DNA of 64,000 bases from positions 186,001 through 250,000 of the forward strand of contig NZ_JAIVAH010000007.1 of the NCBI RefSeq assembly GCF_020171745.1, read 5' to 3'. The notes under the pieces were generated by a model that saw nothing but the letters and a program-made list of their open reading frames with translations, searched no databases and had not been told where the DNA came from. The position numbers were made by a program, and so were the translations under genes. Positions 49,188 to 57,963 of this stretch are shown piece after piece. Source of the DNA: Prescottella equi (GTDB lineage Bacteria; Actinomycetota; Actinomycetes; Mycobacteriales; Mycobacteriaceae). Every line of letters starts with the position of its first letter. Within the stretch, counting starts at the first letter, position 1.

Positions 49188-50036
49188 GTGGAGCTAGTTG
49201 GTGTGATCGGTGGCGGCACGATGGGTGCCGGCATCGCCGAGGTGTGTGCCAAGGCCGGAAGCAACGTCCTGATCCTCGAGACCAAGCAGGAGTTCGCCGA
49301 CGCCGCCCAGGCCCGCGTCGCGAACTCGATCGGCAAGGGCGTCGCCCGCGGCAAGATCACCCAGGAGGAGGCGGACGCCGCCATCGCCCGGGTCCGGGTC
49401 ACGCTCGACATCGAGGAGTTCGCCGATCGCGATCTCGTCATCGAGGCCGCACCGGAGATCGAGGCGCTCAAGTTCGAGATCTTCGGCAAGCTCGACAAGA
49501 TCGTGAAGCCGTCGGGCATCCTCGCGACCAACACGTCGTCGATCCCGGTCATCAAGATCGCCAACGCGACGCAGCGTCCGTCGCAGGTCGTCGGCGTCCA
49601 CTTCTTCAACCCGGTCCCGGTCATGCCGCTGGTGGAGATCGTCGTCAGCCTGGTCACGTCGGAGGAGACGGTCGCGGCGGTCACCGAGTTCGCGCGCGAC
49701 ACCCTGGGCAAGAAGGCCGTTCGCGCGGGCGACCGCGCCGGCTTCATCGTCAACGCGCTGCTGATCCCGTACCTGTGCGACGCGGTCCGCATGCTCGAGT
49801 CGGGCTACGCGTCCGCCGAGGACATCGACGAGGCCATGAAGGGCGGCTGCGGCTACCCGATGGGCCCGCTGACGCTGCTCGACACCGTCGGCCTGGACGT
49901 CGCGCTCGCGGCAGCCGAGTCGCTGTACGCCGAGTTCGCGCAGCCGAACTACGCGCCGCCGGCCCTGCTCCGTCGCAAGGTCGACGCCGGCCACCTCGGC
50001 CGCAAGACCGGCCAGGGCTTCTACAGCTACAAGTAG
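49188..50036 (+). CDS. fadB2: 3-hydroxybutyryl-CoA dehydrogenase
   Basis: A 282-aa 3-hydroxyacyl-CoA dehydrogenase. The Rossmann motif is VIGGGTMGAGIAEVCAKAG. ATNTSSIPV and VVGVHFFNPVPVMPLVEIV carry the catalytic Ser/His region, and the C-terminal domain ends GRKTGQGFYSYK. It interconverts 3-hydroxybutyryl-CoA and acetoacetyl-CoA with NAD(P). It matches FadB2 of mycobacteria and rhodococci. GTG start. A 20-bp stem terminator follows. Confidence 0.93.
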   Translation: MELVGVIGGGTMGAGIAEVCAKAGSNVLILETKQEFADAAQARVANSIGKGVARGKITQEEADAAIARVRVTLDIEEFADRDLVIEAAPEIEALKFEIFGKLDKIVKPSGILATNTSSIPVIKIANATQRPSQVVGVHFFNPVPVMPLVEIVVSLVTSEETVAAVTEFARDTLGKKAVRAGDRAGFIVNALLIPYLCDAVRMLESGYASAEDIDEAMKGGCGYPMGPLTLLDTVGLDVALAAAESLYAEFAQPNYAPPALLRRKVDAGHLGRKTGQGFYSYK

Positions 50037-50045
50037 AGACTGCAT

Positions 50046-50090
50046 ACGCCTCCGGCCCGCATCCCTGCACGGGATGCGGGCCGGAGGCGT
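50046..50090. terminator. Bidirectional terminator between fadB2 and the 45-aa peptide gene
   Basis: Perfect 20-bp stem (50046-50065 with 50071-50090) and loop TGCAC. It lies between convergent stops, 10 nt after fadB2 and 13 nt from the peptide stop. Confidence 0.85.
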
Positions 50091-50102
50091 TCTGCCGAAA
50101 GA

Positions 50103-50240
50103 TCAGGCGGCGGGGAACAGCGCGCCGAGGGCGCCGATCACCGACAGGATCGCGCCGAGGCCGCCGATGATGGTGCCGACGCCACTGACGACGGGCTGGA
50201 TCTGCTTGAGCAGGGCGAGATCAGCGGTGGAAGAACCCAT
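50103..50240 (-). CDS. 45-aa hydrophobic peptide, porin-like candidate
   Basis: The ATG at 50240 has GAGGAG nine bases upstream. The peptide starts MGSSTADLALLKQIQPVV and continues with a long Gly/Ile/Leu segment (GVGTIIGGLGAILSVIGALG) ending LFPAA. It has one Asp, one Lys and no signal peptide. Its size and helix character resemble the 45-aa PorA-type channel peptides of Corynebacterium, but I see no sequence identity, so this is only a lead. The upstream gap (50241-50463) has a minus-strand TATAAC box at 50388-50393. Confidence 0.72.
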   Translation of the reverse strand: MGSSTADLALLKQIQPVVSGVGTIIGGLGAILSVIGALGALFPAA

Positions 50241-50463
50241 GTCGAAAACTCCTCACAGTGAATGATGTGTCCGCGCTTCGCGGCGCGTCCCGGGTTGCTG
50301 CACGGTGCCCACGACACTAATCGCGAGATCCGGGCAGAGATTCTGCGAGACAGTCGATTTCGCTTCGGCCTGCTCGAATCTCCGTGAGTTATATTCACGT
50401 GACCCGGCAACGGTCCCGGAACGATCGGGTGTCGAACAGGCGAACAGAAGCGGTCGAATCGGG

Positions 50464-51138
50464 TCAGCCGACCGCCAGAGAGCGGATGATCCGGACAATT
50501 CCGGAGAGAGGCGTCTGTCGGTCCGAGCAGTCGTAGTTGGGTACGCGTCCGTTCCCCAGGTTGAAGTAGGTCCCCACCTGGCCGAGTGCCGGAAGAACCG
50601 GCGGGGTCGTGCACGCATCCGCGACGAGGCACGGGTAGTCGGCGAACAGTGCCGCGAGACGCTCACGATGGGGTGCGGATATCCGGAACCCGGGATCTAT
50701 CAGCGATACGGTCTCCACCTGGAAGTACTCGACGCCGGCGGCTACGAGTCGGTCCAGATGCCTGCGAGTGTCGAGCAGGCCGACGTCGTCCTTCATGACG
50801 AAGAGGCCGTTCGCGATCTTCGGAACCGGCAGCCGCGCCAGCAAGTCCAACTGTTCGGCCGCCGCCGATTCCTTGGGTGCGTCGACGACCGTGAATTCGA
50901 AATAGGTGGGCCGGAGCGCCTCGACGGCATCGACGACGTCCTGCGCCGACAGGGCCGCCGAGGCATCGATGTACAGCGATGTCCGCGGGCCGACCAGGTC
51001 CTGCAACATCGTGAACGTGCCCGCGTCGACGACTCGCCGGTCGGTTGTCGCGGCGTCGCCCAGGCAGATACCCACGATGTCGACGCCGCGCAGCTTGTCC
51101 GCCTCGCGGCGCGAGGTCACCTGGTTCACCTTGATCAC
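50464..51138 (-). CDS. Unrecognised protein, possibly TrpF-like TIM barrel
   Basis: This 224-aa protein starts at a GTG with GGGGGAGG five bases upstream. VNQVTSRREADKL, VDIVGICLGD, and alternating strand-helix segments (RTSLYIDASAALS, YFEFTVVDAP, VPKIANGLFVM, VEYFQVETVSLIDP) look like a beta/alpha barrel. The start vaguely recalls phosphoribosylanthranilate isomerase. It lacks TrpF's Gly-rich phosphate motif, so that function is not claimed. It is a single gene, separated from kshA by a terminator. Confidence 0.75.
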   Translation of the reverse strand: MIKVNQVTSRREADKLRGVDIVGICLGDAATTDRRVVDAGTFTMLQDLVGPRTSLYIDASAALSAQDVVDAVEALRPTYFEFTVVDAPKESAAAEQLDLLARLPVPKIANGLFVMKDDVGLLDTRRHLDRLVAAGVEYFQVETVSLIDPGFRISAPHRERLAALFADYPCLVADACTTPPVLPALGQVGTYFNLGNGRVPNYDCSDRQTPLSGIVRIIRSLAVG

Positions 51139-51178
51139 AGAAACCTCCCCCGCGTAACCCGACCCCCGGATAGTAGGC

Positions 51179-51206
51179 GAGGTCCCCCGCTCGCGCGGGG
51201 GACCTC
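51179..51206 (-). terminator. Terminator of the kshA transcript
   Basis: Perfect 12-bp stem (GAGGTCCCCCGC at 51179-51190, complement at 51195-51206) with a TCGC loop, 24 nt downstream of the 72-aa gene. Confidence 0.75.
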
Positions 51207-51230
51207 GTTCACGCACGGCACGAACGGAAC

Positions 51231-51449
51231 TCAGTCGTCGAGGACGCCTATCCGCCCCTCGACGGCCGCCCGCGCAATCGATTCCTGCATCGCCGGGCAA
51301 CTACGGGCGCGCGACACGGGGTCGGCGGCACCGTCCAACGCCTGGCACGCGGCACGCGCCTCGGCCGTCCACTGCACGGACGTGTGCTGCCAGCTGTTCT
51401 TGGCCACCAGCACCCGGCAGCCACAGCGGTCGCACTCGACAGGGTCCAC
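51231..51449 (-). CDS. 72-aa Cys-rich protein coupled to kshA
   Basis: The GTG at 51449 lies two nt after the kshA stop, so its translation should be coupled. The protein begins VDPVECDRCGCRVLVAKNSW with three Cys in a C-x2-C-x-C cluster. Two further Cys come later (RAACQALDG, RARSCPAMQ). A zinc- or iron-binding role is plausible, perhaps helping KshA folding or electron supply, but the family is unknown to me. The reading frame continues upstream only as an antisense-free shadow of kshA, so the start is set by the coupling. Confidence 0.72.
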   Translation of the reverse strand: MDPVECDRCGCRVLVAKNSWQHTSVQWTAEARAACQALDGAADPVSRARSCPAMQESIARAAVEGRIGVLDD

Positions 51450-51451
51450 GA

Positions 51452-52609
51452 CTACGCCTGTTCCGCGGCCGCGCGGCGGGCCAGGTTGTCGGCCACTTCC
51501 TGCTTCCACGACTCGACCGGCTTGGTGGTGTCGAGCTCGAACTCGAAGCGGTCCACCATGTCCGGGGTGACGTCGGCGACGTCGACGTAGAACTGCTCGT
51601 ACCAGCGGCGCAGCTGGTAGACCGGGCCGTCCTCGTTGGTCAGCAGCGGGTTCTCGATGCGGGTCTTGTTCTTCCAGATCTCGATGTCCTGCTCGAAGCC
51701 GATCCCGATGTAGCCGATCATCGCGTCCACCAGCTGGTCCGCGATCTCGGCGGGAACCTGCTCGGTCTTCTTCACCGAGATGCCGTACATCAGCACGAAC
51801 TTGTCCGGCGCGATCGGGTAGTGGCAGTTGATCAGGACGGACTCGACGTCGTACTTGTCGTAGTGGTAGATCAGGTCGTCGATCATGAAGGACGGGCCGT
51901 AGTACGCGGCGACGGACGTGTTGCCGACCAGCTGCGGCACGTCCGGGTCGGTCCACTCGGTGACGTCGTCGCGGCCGACGCCCTTCTGCTCCTGGATCGC
52001 GACGTGCCCCTCGAAGATGTTCTTGAAGTACGTGGGGAACGAGTAGTGCACGTAGAAGAAGTGCGCCATGTCCACGACGTTGTCGACGATCTCGCGGCAG
52101 TTGGTGTCGATGATCAGCGACTTCCACTGCCAGTCGGTCCACTCGGCGTCGGTCGAGCGCATCGGGGGGATCGTGACGTCGGCCGGCGGCGGGTTGCCCT
52201 CGGGGTCGTTCCACACGAACAGCAGTTCGTCCTGCTCCATCGTCAGCCACGCGCGCGTCTTCGCGACCGGGGGCACACGACGCGCGTAGGGGATGTCGGT
52301 ACAGCGGCCCTTGCCGTTCCAGCGCCAGTCGTGGAACGGACACGCCACCGAGTCGCCCTTGATCGTGCCCTGGCTCAGGTCGCCACCCATGTGGCGGCAG
52401 TACGCGTCGAGGACCTTGAGGTCGCCCTGGCTGTCGGCGAACACGACCAGCTTGGTGCCGAAGGCCTCGACCGAGTGGGGCTTGCCGTCGCGGAATCCGT
52501 CGACGAGGCCCAGGCAGTGCCAGCCGCGGGCGAAGCGCGCCGGCGGGGTGCCCTGGTCGATGATGCGGATCTCGTCGGTGTCGACGTCCCCGGCATGCAC
52601 GGAGGTCAT
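51452..52609 (-). CDS. kshA: 3-ketosteroid 9-alpha-hydroxylase, oxygenase component
   Basis: A 385-aa Rieske oxygenase. The [2Fe-2S] site is CRHMGGDLSQG with CPFHDW, and the mononuclear iron region is NVVDMAHFFYVHYSFP. ARFARGWHCLGL and FGPSFMIDD-like segments (here YYGPSFMIDDLIYHYD) match KshA of R. rhodochrous closely. With the reductase KshB it hydroxylates C9 of ring-opened-to-be steroids. I chose the ATG at 52609 (MTSVHAGDV). The promoter region lacks an obvious KstR operator. KshB, KstD and other steroid genes are not in the window. Confidence 0.92.
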   Translation of the reverse strand: MTSVHAGDVDTDEIRIIDQGTPPARFARGWHCLGLVDGFRDGKPHSVEAFGTKLVVFADSQGDLKVLDAYCRHMGGDLSQGTIKGDSVACPFHDWRWNGKGRCTDIPYARRVPPVAKTRAWLTMEQDELLFVWNDPEGNPPPADVTIPPMRSTDAEWTDWQWKSLIIDTNCREIVDNVVDMAHFFYVHYSFPTYFKNIFEGHVAIQEQKGVGRDDVTEWTDPDVPQLVGNTSVAAYYGPSFMIDDLIYHYDKYDVESVLINCHYPIAPDKFVLMYGISVKKTEQVPAEIADQLVDAMIGYIGIGFEQDIEIWKNKTRIENPLLTNEDGPVYQLRRWYEQFYVDVADVTPDMVDRFEFELDTTKPVESWKQEVADNLARRAAAEQA

Positions 52610-52741
52610 GATCAGTCCTTTCGTCCCACGGTGCACGCAGGCGGGCTGTGCCGGTGCTCCGTTCGAACCTCCAATCTCCCGACGCCGAAGCCCCGTTTCC
52701 AGAGGCCCTCCCGTTGACTGGTCATTCGTTCGGTGACTCGA

Positions 52742-53548
52742 TCAGCTCGACACCACGGGCACGAGTTCCGGCGCCACGACGTCGGTCAGCCGGTCCCAGG
52801 GGACCGTCACCACGATCAGCCCGATCGCGTGCGGGCCCACCTGGTAGTCGGTGAAGTGGAGTTCCATCCCCGCCGGGGTGGCCACCCAGTTCGCGAAGTT
52901 CTCCCGCTTCGGCTCGATCCCTTCGCGCTGGAAATCGGGGCCGGCGGCCGTCGTGGGCAGAAGACGCGCGGACTCCTCGGACAGCCGGTTCAGGCCGGCC
53001 TGGAGGTCCGGGAACAACCGATCGAGGGTGATGGGTTGCGCGTCGTCGGCATCGATCACCACCGTCGCGACGAGCGGCGTCGGATGCGCGCCGGGCGGGT
53101 CCGCGTTCCACGACGTCACCAGGAGCCCGCTGACGACCCGCGCACCGATGTGCACGACGGCCGACCGGTCGGTGGATTCGAGCGTGAACCGGTCCCCCGG
53201 CCAGCCGTCGATCTGATCCTGCAGCGCCGCCCGCATCGACTCGTCGAACTCGGTCACGACGGCGGGGTCGCCGCCCTCGATCTGCGGCACCACGACGTCG
53301 TACCGGACCCGACCGGTGTCGCCCGCGACACGCACCGAGGTTGCGGTGTAGGCGTTTTCGTTCGCCGTTGCGGTCGGCAGGGTGGACGACGCGGAGGCCG
53401 ACGCCGACATCGTCGACGGAGCCGCCGTCACCGTCACGCCTCGTGTCTCGGCCACGCCGTCGGTTTCGCTCGAACAAGCCGACACGGTGAGGAGCATGCC
53501 GGCGGCCGACGCTACGGCCGCTTTGCGAAGGATCCGCGAGTTCGCCAT
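52742..53548 (-). CDS. Lipoprotein with DUF3298/RsiV-like domain
   Basis: This 268-aa protein has a signal peptide with lipobox (AAGMLLTVSACSS), a Ser/Thr/Ala-rich linker and a globular domain ending with DYQVGPHAIGLIVVTVPWD. The last part resembles the DUF3298 domain of MPT64/RsiV-type proteins. Its role outside the membrane is unknown. A GGAG precedes the ATG at 53548. Confidence 0.78.
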   Translation of the reverse strand: MANSRILRKAAVASAAGMLLTVSACSSETDGVAETRGVTVTAAPSTMSASASASSTLPTATANENAYTATSVRVAGDTGRVRYDVVVPQIEGGDPAVVTEFDESMRAALQDQIDGWPGDRFTLESTDRSAVVHIGARVVSGLLVTSWNADPPGAHPTPLVATVVIDADDAQPITLDRLFPDLQAGLNRLSEESARLLPTTAAGPDFQREGIEPKRENFANWVATPAGMELHFTDYQVGPHAIGLIVVTVPWDRLTDVVAPELVPVVSS

Positions 53549-53596
53549 CGCTCCATCATCACTCCCGACGCCTACCGCGGCACGGCAACGGCAAGC

Positions 53597-54106
53597 TCAC
53601 GCACACGCCGGAGACGTGAGCCCCGCGACGCTGACGATGCCGCACGCGTTGTCCTTCGACAGCTTCCACACACCGTCCTCGGCGACGAAGGTCATGACGC
53701 TCTCGGGTGCGGGCTGACCGTCGAGTGCCATGACGACGGTCGCCGCGACCGTGCCGTCGCCGAGGTCGGTCACGTCGGTGACCTGTGCGGACGCCTTGTT
53801 CACCTTCGCCGCCTCGACCACCTGCTCGATCAGCTGCGGATCGGTCTGCGCGCCCTGGACCAGCGCGATCTTCTCCGCTGCGGGGACCGTCTCGTCGAAC
53901 GCGCGCGCCAGGTTCGCGTTCAGTTCGGCGGGTGTCGGCGCGGCGATGAGCTGCGGTGTCACGGTCGTGGACGACGGCGGAGGCGACGGCGAATCGCCGG
54001 GTTCCGCCGGCTCGGAGCACGCGGCCGTCGCGAGCGCCGCACCGCACAGGATCGCCGCCGCAAGCACCTTCGGACTCCGCTTCGCCCCACCACGCATCGA
54101 CATCAT
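53597..54106 (-). CDS. MTB12-like low-molecular-weight antigen lipoprotein
   Basis: A 169-aa protein with lipobox ALATAACSE and a Pro/Ser-rich linker. The C-terminal domain PTPAELNANLARAFDETVPA, KIALVQGAQTDPQLIEQVVE, then WKLSKDNACGIVSVAG matches the MTB12/CFP2 family of mycobacterial antigens. I chose the ATG at 54106, four bases after GGAG; a second ATG follows at 54103. Surface-attached, function unknown. Confidence 0.82.
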   Translation of the reverse strand: MMSMRGGAKRSPKVLAAAILCGAALATAACSEPAEPGDSPSPPPSSTTVTPQLIAAPTPAELNANLARAFDETVPAAEKIALVQGAQTDPQLIEQVVEAAKVNKASAQVTDVTDLGDGTVAATVVMALDGQPAPESVMTFVAEDGVWKLSKDNACGIVSVAGLTSPACA

Positions 54107-54275
54107 GCCGCTCCATTCGTCCGGTTTCCCTCGAATGCGCAACGGTAGAGGCGCTGCAGACCAGCAGAGACCGATACGACGGCGCGGCGCCGAACTCTTA
54201 CCGTCTCCTCACGATTGACGAGCGGACGGCCCGAACCCCTTCCCGTCGCGGTCGGTCGCGAGCACCATCGAAGAG

Positions 54276-55739
54276 ATGACCGCTCCGGCGCTCCACCTGA
54301 AATCGGCTCGAGGTCGGTGGGTCGTGGCCGCGACCGTTCTCGGCTCGTCCCTCGCGATGCTCGACGGCACGGTCGTGAACGTCGCGCTGCCCCGGATCGG
54401 TGAGGACCTCGGCGCCGAGGTCGCGGGCCTGCAGTGGGTACTCAGCGGCTACACGCTCACCCTGGCGTCACTGATCCTGTTCGGTGGGGCGCTCGGCGAT
54501 CGGGTGGGACGTCGACGAGTATTCGTCTGGGGCACAGTCTGGTTCGCAATCGCGTCCGGTCTGTGCGCGCTCGCACCGAATGTCACGATCCTCGTCGCCG
54601 CGCGCCTGTTGCAGGGCGTCGGCGCCGCCCTGCTCACCCCGGGAAGTCTCGCGATCATCTCGGCGTCGTTCGACGACGAGGACCAGGGCGCGGCGATCGG
54701 GCTGTGGTCCGGACTGGGCGGGGTCGCGGCGGCCGTCGGCCCCCTGCTCGGCGGCTGGCTCGTCGAGGTCGCGGGCTGGCGCTCGGTGTTCCTGATCAAC
54801 CTGCCGCTCGCCGTCGCCGTCGTCTGGGTGTCCGCGCGGCACGTGCCGGAGACGCGGGATCCGCACCCGCCCGAGCGCCTGGACGTCCTCGGGTCCGCGC
54901 TCGCCGCGCTGGCGTTGGCTGCGCTCACCTACGGACTGATCGAGACGACATTGTGGGCGGTGATCGCCGGTCTCGTCCTCATGGCGGCGTTCGTCGTCGT
55001 CGAGCGACGATCCCGGTACGCGCTGGTGCCGGGATCCCTGTTCGCGTCCCGCGTGTTCGTCGCCGCCAACCTGGTGACGCTGGCGGTGTACGCGGCGCTC
55101 GGCGGGGTGTTCTTCCTGCTGCTGCTGCAGCTGCAGATCGTGTCCGGCTACTCGCCGCTGGCCGCGGGCGTCGCGTCGCTGCCCATCACGATCCTGATGC
55201 TGCTGCTGTCGTCGCGGGCCGGACGGTGGTCGCAGGTCCACGGCCCCCGCATCCCCATGACGATCGGGCCGCTGCTCGGTGCGGGCGGTCTGCTGCTGAT
55301 GCTGCGGATCGGGCCCGGTGCGTCGTACCCGACGCAGGTCCTGCCGGCGGTGCTGGTGTTCGGACTCGGGTTGGCGGCGCTCGTCGCGCCGCTCACCGCG
55401 GCCGTGCTCGGTTCGGTGTCGTCGGATCAGGCGGGCATCGCGTCGGGCGTCAACAATGCCGTCGCGCGCACCAGTCAGCTACTGGCGGTGGCCGCGCTCC
55501 CCGCGCTCGCCGGGATCGGCGCCGACGCCCTGACCGACCCCGTGGCGTTCGCGTCGGGTTTCCGGGTCGCGATGCTGATCTGCGCCGGACTGCTGCTGGT
55601 CGGGGCAGCGATCTCCGCGGTGATGATTCCCCGGAAGCCCGCACCCGAGGCACCGACAGCCGAAACGGCGGGCGAGAGCGTCGCGTGCCAACCGCACTGC
55701 GACGTCACCGCGCCCGCCGTTCAACCTCCCACGAACTGA
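54276..55739 (+). CDS. MFS efflux pump, DHA2 (14-TM) family
   Basis: A 487-aa EmrB/QacA-type drug:proton antiporter. MLDGTVVNVALPRIGEDLG in helix 1, GALGDRVGRRRVFVWG motif A, and GPLLGGWLVEVAGWRSVFLI motif C are typical. Fourteen hydrophobic segments are visible. The region 54107-54275 serves as a divergent promoter with the MTB12-like gene. Substrate unknown; it does not adjoin the NRPS, so product export is only a guess. Confidence 0.87.
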   Translation: MTAPALHLKSARGRWVVAATVLGSSLAMLDGTVVNVALPRIGEDLGAEVAGLQWVLSGYTLTLASLILFGGALGDRVGRRRVFVWGTVWFAIASGLCALAPNVTILVAARLLQGVGAALLTPGSLAIISASFDDEDQGAAIGLWSGLGGVAAAVGPLLGGWLVEVAGWRSVFLINLPLAVAVVWVSARHVPETRDPHPPERLDVLGSALAALALAALTYGLIETTLWAVIAGLVLMAAFVVVERRSRYALVPGSLFASRVFVAANLVTLAVYAALGGVFFLLLLQLQIVSGYSPLAAGVASLPITILMLLLSSRAGRWSQVHGPRIPMTIGPLLGAGGLLLMLRIGPGASYPTQVLPAVLVFGLGLAALVAPLTAAVLGSVSSDQAGIASGVNNAVARTSQLLAVAALPALAGIGADALTDPVAFASGFRVAMLICAGLLLVGAAISAVMIPRKPAPEAPTAETAGESVACQPHCDVTAPAVQPPTN

Positions 55740-55786
55740 AGCGTCGACGACGCCTGAAGACCGAGAGCGGTAGCCGGCGACTCTGC

Positions 55787-56590
55787 TCACTCGTCGATGT
55801 GCGCCTCGATCAACGCGACGAAATCGGCGGGATGGTCGACCATCGGAGAATGCCCGGCCCCGGGCATCTCGGCGGAGACGGCGGTCGGGATCCCTCTCAC
55901 CAGCGCGGCGGCGTGATCCCGAGTGCGGGCGCAGTCGTCGCTGCCACGGATAACCAGGGTCGGTGCCGCAATAGAACCGAGGCGCGGCGTGAGATCCAAC
56001 CGACGAGCCGCGGCGAGGACCGCAGCCAAGAAGTCAGGAGGGGTCTGCTGCACCATCGCGACGAACGTCGTCCACGTCGCCGGATCAGTGCGGCCTGTGA
56101 ACAACATCCCGACCGTCTCCTCGATCGCAGCGCTGGACGCGGCCTCATCGGAGTTTGCCGCCTGGATCCATCGGTCGACCGCGGCCGCAAATCCCGGCAG
56201 TGTTCGGTCGGTACTCGCTCCGGTACCCACGAGCACGAGCCGCCGCACCCGCTCGGGATGAGTGGATGCCAGAATCTGGGCGACGATGCCGCCGACCGAG
56301 TTGCCCAACACATCGGCTGAGCCGATCCCCTCCACATTCATCATCGCGATCACGGCATCGGCGAGTCCGGATGGATCGGCAACACCCGTCCAGTCACCGC
56401 CGGCCAGGGAATAGAAGTCGACCGCATAGCAGGGCCGATGAGTCAGCGCACCCACCACCGGCGTCCAGAATTGCCAGCATCCAAACCACGGGTGCAGGAG
56501 CACGACCGGAGTTCCCTCACCGGCCCCGGACACGTGGTAGCTCAGCGCAGTGTGCGCCACCGCGACTTCTCGTCTTCGACTCTTGGTCAC
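55787..56590 (-). CDS. Alpha/beta hydrolase of the catabolic cluster
   Basis: This 267-aa hydrolase has a nucleophile elbow GNSVGGIVAQ, an acid in VIRGSDDCARTRD and the His in MPGAGHSPMVDHP. GTPVVLLHPWFGCWQFW forms the oxyanion region. It is similar in layout to meta-cleavage product hydrolases (MhpC/BphD type) and lactonases. I chose the GTG at 56590, preceded by GGGAAGAAG. It follows the MHS transporter by 47 nt in one transcript. Confidence 0.82.
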   Translation of the reverse strand: MTKSRRREVAVAHTALSYHVSGAGEGTPVVLLHPWFGCWQFWTPVVGALTHRPCYAVDFYSLAGGDWTGVADPSGLADAVIAMMNVEGIGSADVLGNSVGGIVAQILASTHPERVRRLVLVGTGASTDRTLPGFAAAVDRWIQAANSDEAASSAAIEETVGMLFTGRTDPATWTTFVAMVQQTPPDFLAAVLAAARRLDLTPRLGSIAAPTLVIRGSDDCARTRDHAAALVRGIPTAVSAEMPGAGHSPMVDHPADFVALIEAHIDE

Positions 56591-56637
56591 CCTTCTTCCC
56601 TTCGTATCGAAATAATCTGGGGCCGAGATCTGTTCGG

Positions 56638-57963
56638 TCACTCCGACAGGTACTCGGGCAGCTTCTCGGCCGGAGCACACCGTACGGATTCCTCCGGCTC
56701 CGGGATCTTCAGCAGGAGACCGGCGCACAGGGACACCACCGCCGTCCCCGCCATGTACAAAGCGATCGGAAGCCAGCTACCGGTCGATTCCAACAGCACC
56801 GCCGAAAGTGGCGGCGCTACAGCATTTCCGGCGATAAGCCCGAGAGTGAATCCGATCGACATACCGGTGAATCGCACCGATGGCGGGAACACCCGAGAGA
56901 AGTAGACCGGCACGACCGCGTAGTTGGCGGAGTAGCCGGCGAAGATCAGCCCGAACCCGAGCAGCATCAGCCAGTACTGACGAGTGTCGAGCAGTGCGAA
57001 CCAAGCGAAGGGCAACACGACGAGAGACAGGGCCCCGCCGATGAACATCCTGCGGATGCCCACTCGATCGGCGAGCCCGCCGAACAACGGAAGACACACC
57101 AGCACGACAACCGTGGCCGGGAGCAGGACTTCGAGCATGGCACTCTTGTCGAGGCCGAGTCCTTCCTTACCGTATGTCAGGGAGAACACCGTGGTCATGG
57201 TGAATGCGCTTCCCGCGGCAACGATTCCGAGAGCGACGAGCACGACGGTCCGAATGTGTCCGTTCGCAATCGTCACGATGGGGCGCTCCTGGACGCCTCC
57301 ACGCTTCTTGACACCCGCGAAGTCTGGCGTCTCCTCCAGCGCGACTCGGGCAATGAGGCCGATTACCACGAGAACACCGCTGAGCAGGAACGGGATACGC
57401 CACCCCCACGACTGCAGATCGCCGTCGGGTAGCTGCAGGATGAGCAGGAAGATCAGATTGGCCAGCAAGAGGCCGGTGGTGGCCCCGGTGTTGACAAGGG
57501 CGCCGAAGAAACCCTGTTTGCGGCGTTCGGAGTGCTCGACGGTCATCAGGACCGCACCGCCGTATTCGCCTCCGACCGAGAACCCCTGCAGCAAGCGCGC
57601 GATCACGAGCAGAGCGGGCGCGGCCAGGCCGATCTGGTCGTAGGTGGGCAGTAGTCCGATCATGAAGGTCGCCCCTCCCATGAGGACCAGAGTCATGATC
57701 AGCGCAGTCTTGCGTCCGATCCGGTCACCGAGATGACCGAACACCAGTGCCCCGACAGGCCTCGCGATGTAGGCGACCGCGAACGTCGAGAGTGCCAGGA
57801 GGGTGCCCACGGCCGGGTTGGCCTGGGGAAAGAACAGCGGCGCGAAGATCAGCGAGGCCGCCAGTCCATAGCAGGAGAAGTCGTAGTACTCGATGGTGGT
57901 GCCGATCCAGCTGGCGAACACAGCTTTCCGGCTCTGGGATTTCGGGTGCGAAGTTCCGGTCAT
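56638..57963 (-). CDS. MHS-family MFS symporter, probable organic/aromatic acid uptake
   Basis: A 441-aa transporter of the metabolite:H+ symporter family. WIGTTIEYYDFSCYGLAASL is the family signature in helix 1. GHLGDRIGRKTALIMTLVL is motif A, and LLQGFSVGGEYGGAVLM lies in helix 4. Relatives take up shikimate, benzoate-type acids and dicarboxylates. Next to ring-cleavage genes, it likely imports the aromatic substrate. Its 307-bp upstream gap contains operator-like repeats. Confidence 0.88.
   Translation of the reverse strand: MTGTSHPKSQSRKAVFASWIGTTIEYYDFSCYGLAASLIFAPLFFPQANPAVGTLLALSTFAVAYIARPVGALVFGHLGDRIGRKTALIMTLVLMGGATFMIGLLPTYDQIGLAAPALLVIARLLQGFSVGGEYGGAVLMTVEHSERRKQGFFGALVNTGATTGLLLANLIFLLILQLPDGDLQSWGWRIPFLLSGVLVVIGLIARVALEETPDFAGVKKRGGVQERPIVTIANGHIRTVVLVALGIVAAGSAFTMTTVFSLTYGKEGLGLDKSAMLEVLLPATVVVLVCLPLFGGLADRVGIRRMFIGGALSLVVLPFAWFALLDTRQYWLMLLGFGLIFAGYSANYAVVPVYFSRVFPPSVRFTGMSIGFTLGLIAGNAVAPPLSAVLLESTGSWLPIALYMAGTAVVSLCAGLLLKIPEPEESVRCAPAEKLPEYLSE

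Noticed and set aside
50074-50265. A 63-codon plus-strand ORF after fadB2
   Set aside because: It overlaps the terminator stem and is antisense to the 45-aa peptide, which has a good ribosome site.
51450-52343. In-frame upstream extension of the 72-aa Cys-rich protein through kshA
   Set aside because: The extension is a frame-shifted shadow of the kshA coding sequence. Only the part after the kshA stop has protein-like sequence and Cys motifs.
52610-52741. KstR operator before kshA
   Set aside because: No sequence close to the expected TnnAACnnGTTnnA inverted repeat is present in the gap; only a short GTTCGAAC palindrome occurs.
54276-55739. DHA2 efflux pump as exporter of the NRPS product
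   Set aside because: It is about 8 kb from the NRPS start, with unrelated genes in between and no shared promoter motif, so the link is unsupported.
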